A program made the position numbers and the translations under genes. This document shows, piece after piece, positions 49,388 to 50,699 of a DNA stretch of 50,699 nucleotides; the first letter of the stretch is position 1, and every line of letters starts with the position of its first letter. The DNA lies in NCBI RefSeq assembly GCF_000317105.1, contig NC_019694.1:1-50699 (forward strand), read 5' to 3'. Source of the stretch: Oscillatoria acuminata PCC 6304 (lineage in GTDB: Bacteria > Cyanobacteriota > Cyanobacteriia > Cyanobacteriales > Laspinemataceae). Under the pieces are notes generated by a model that saw only the letters and a program-made list of their open reading frames with translations, had not been told where the DNA came from and did no database searches.

Positions 49388-50689
49388 TTACTCCTCCGAT
49401 TCTGGCTGTGCTTTAACCGGGCGTGGTTTTGGCTTCGGCTTTTCCTTGCTCTGTTTGGCCTGTTTTTCCTTGGCCGATATGGGAGTGGCGTTTGCCTTAG
49501 AGTCGGTGGACTTTGACTTAGAGGGGGTGGCCTTTGACTTAGAGGGGTTGGCCTTCTTTTTTTTCTGCTTTTGGACGGTGGCTTTATCTTCGCTGGATGC
49601 CTTGAAAAACTTAGGCGCTTTTTCGAGTGGTGGCGCGAGTAATGCCACAAACTCAAACCCGTCTTTTGCCGGGATAAACTTCGCTTTGAGTTGTAGAAAC
49701 AGGGGACGACCTTGCTCCTCTTTTTCGAGTTTAGGATTGAACCGGAATGGCTTAAAGGGCGCGTCTTTCCATATCACCGGGACATGGGCCGCCTTCATGA
49801 AATTGACCTTTTTCTTAGCCGCAACTGCTTCATCTAATTTTTTTAAATTCTGGTGGATATTTTCGTCAAAATTGCGGAATACAGAGATGACCGGAACGCG
49901 ACAAACCGGGATGAACTGCCACAACCCAGACAACTTAAACTCAAAATCTTCTAGCTGCATGGAGATGGCGGACGAGGCTGCATCTTTCTCAAAACCAACC
50001 AACTGAAAAGCAAGCTGATGGGGTTGGTCTGGCTTCGGGAAATGCATCACCTTCGGATAGACAATCAGCCGTTGCGTGGCGATTCCCGACTGTTTTATCT
50101 CTAGTTTTAAGGCAACCATCGCCGACATCAACCGGGGCTTAAACAAGAGTGGATACTGCTTACCCCCCACCGTCACTGTGGACATAATACTCCCCTCCTC
50201 AAAGTTAACCTCACAGGGGAGGATGCCGACCGCTTGAAAAAATGTGTTAGGTGTTTCCGGTTCCGGTTCCGTTGTTTCAGCAGCTTCTAAATTGGCTGAC
50301 GGTTGAGTTGTTTCGGCAGTTTTTAAATCGGCTGACGCTTCAGTTGTTTCAGCAGTTTCTAATTCGGTTGGCGGTTCAGTTGGTTCAGCAGCTTCTAAAT
50401 TGGTTGGCGCTTCAGTTAGTTCGGCAATTTCTAAATCGGCGGGCGCTTCCGTTGTTTCGGCAGCTTCTAATCCCGTTGTTTCAGCAGATTCTAAATCGGC
50501 TGGGGTTTGAGTTGTTTCAGCAGTTTCTAATCCCAGTGTTTCAGCAGCTTCTAAATTGGTTGGCGCTTCAGTTGTTTCGGCAGCTTCTAATCCGGTTGTT
50601 TCAGCAGCTTCTAATTCGGCGGGCGCTTCAGTTGTTTCAGCAATTTCTAAATTGGCTGGAATGGGTTTGAGTTTACGTTTAGCGCTCAT
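49388..50689 (-). CDS. plasmid protein with Ala-Glu-Thr repeats and Lys-rich tail
   Basis: 433 aa from ATG 50689. Residues about 10-150 are degenerate repeats of LEAAETTEAPANLEAAETT type. A conserved-looking central domain spans about 155-350 (FFQAVGILPCEVNFEEGSIM, YPLLFKPRLMSAMVALKLEI). The tail (360-433) is Lys/Ser-rich (KSKATPSKSKSTDSK) and highly basic. The acidic repeat head and basic tail resemble disordered spacer regions around a single folded core. I do not recognise the core. The gene is at the window edge but appears complete, with its upstream region cut off at 50699. Confidence 0.6.
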   Translation of the reverse strand: MSAKRKLKPIPANLEIAETTEAPAELEAAETTGLEAAETTEAPTNLEAAETLGLETAETTQTPADLESAETTGLEAAETTEAPADLEIAELTEAPTNLEAAEPTEPPTELETAETTEASADLKTAETTQPSANLEAAETTEPEPETPNTFFQAVGILPCEVNFEEGSIMSTVTVGGKQYPLLFKPRLMSAMVALKLEIKQSGIATQRLIVYPKVMHFPKPDQPHQLAFQLVGFEKDAASSAISMQLEDFEFKLSGLWQFIPVCRVPVISVFRNFDENIHQNLKKLDEAVAAKKKVNFMKAAHVPVIWKDAPFKPFRFNPKLEKEEQGRPLFLQLKAKFIPAKDGFEFVALLAPPLEKAPKFFKASSEDKATVQKQKKKKANPSKSKATPSKSKSTDSKANATPISAKEKQAKQSKEKPKPKPRPVKAQPESEE

Positions 50690-50699
50690 TGTTTAGGCG

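Noticed and set aside
50251-50670. Plus-strand Leu/Phe/Gln-rich frame resembling a membrane protein
   Set aside because: It mirrors the Ala-Glu-Thr repeats of the minus-strand gene; it has no ribosome site.

Overview
The window looks like an accessory replicon, most likely a plasmid or integrated plasmid, of a filamentous cyanobacterium. The octamer GCGATCGC (HIP1) recurs throughout, and the gene content is that of a large cyanobacterial plasmid: relaxase, coupling-type ATPase, primase-helicase replication protein, two partition operons, many small ribbon-helix-helix (RHH) proteins, pentapeptide-repeat proteins, DUF4114 exoproteins, an IS630 element and a group II intron relic. There are no rRNA, tRNA or housekeeping genes. 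Whether the window is a complete circle cannot be decided from the sequence.

Layout. 0.1-3.2 kb: tyrosine recombinase, RHH/HTH regulator, SAP-like small protein and HNH nuclease. 3.4-4.8 kb: parA and a partner gene, flanked on both sides by related palindromes that are a likely centromere. 5.0-7.0 kb: an RHH gene with a broken partner and a DUF6794-like protein. 7.3-12.1 kb (minus strand): a transfer-like operon with a cell-wall hydrolase (M23 plus GH108), small membrane proteins and a membrane-anchored FtsK/TraD-like ATPase. This joins a ParM/ParR-type operon (12.1-13.4 kb) headed by three 10-bp iterons. 13.6-16.0 kb: three coupled unknown genes, a candidate structured small RNA and a Cro/C1 repressor with an operator. 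16.1-19.2 kb: zinc finger/Toprim/SF3 primase-helicase, the likely replication protein.

20.4-38.6 kb is a toxin-like island. A DUF4114 protein is truncated by an IS630 copy. A 2875-aa modular protein follows, ending in a DNA/RNA non-specific (NUC1) nuclease. Downstream lie an orphan nuclease tail and an 837-aa orphan module with a diverged nuclease. Each nuclease end faces a convergent pentapeptide-repeat gene across a palindromic terminator. This resembles a polymorphic toxin locus with displaced C-terminal cassettes; pairing the nuclease with a pentapeptide-repeat immunity protein is my inference and the most novel hypothesis here.

38.6-44.3 kb: group II intron relic, serine recombinase, an RHH gene, then a second remarkable object. 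An RHH/HTH gene is preceded by eight perfect 11-bp iterons, carries the same GTAGAC word on a 12-bp phase inside its coding sequence, and is followed by a 47-bp super-repeat with three such words per unit. It is a strong candidate for a centromere or origin that has invaded a gene. A relaxase with three C-terminal repeats follows. 44.3-46.4 kb is non-coding, with a 0.32-kb imperfect direct repeat flanking eight ~40-bp iterons (candidate oriV/oriT). 46.4-50.7 kb: small RHH and hypothetical genes, a VapB remnant, and two low-complexity plasmid proteins.

In function the window covers replication (primase-helicase, iterons), segregation (ParA, ParM and perhaps the GTAGAC system), mobilisation (relaxase, ATPase, wall hydrolase) and a cargo island of toxin-like nucleases.
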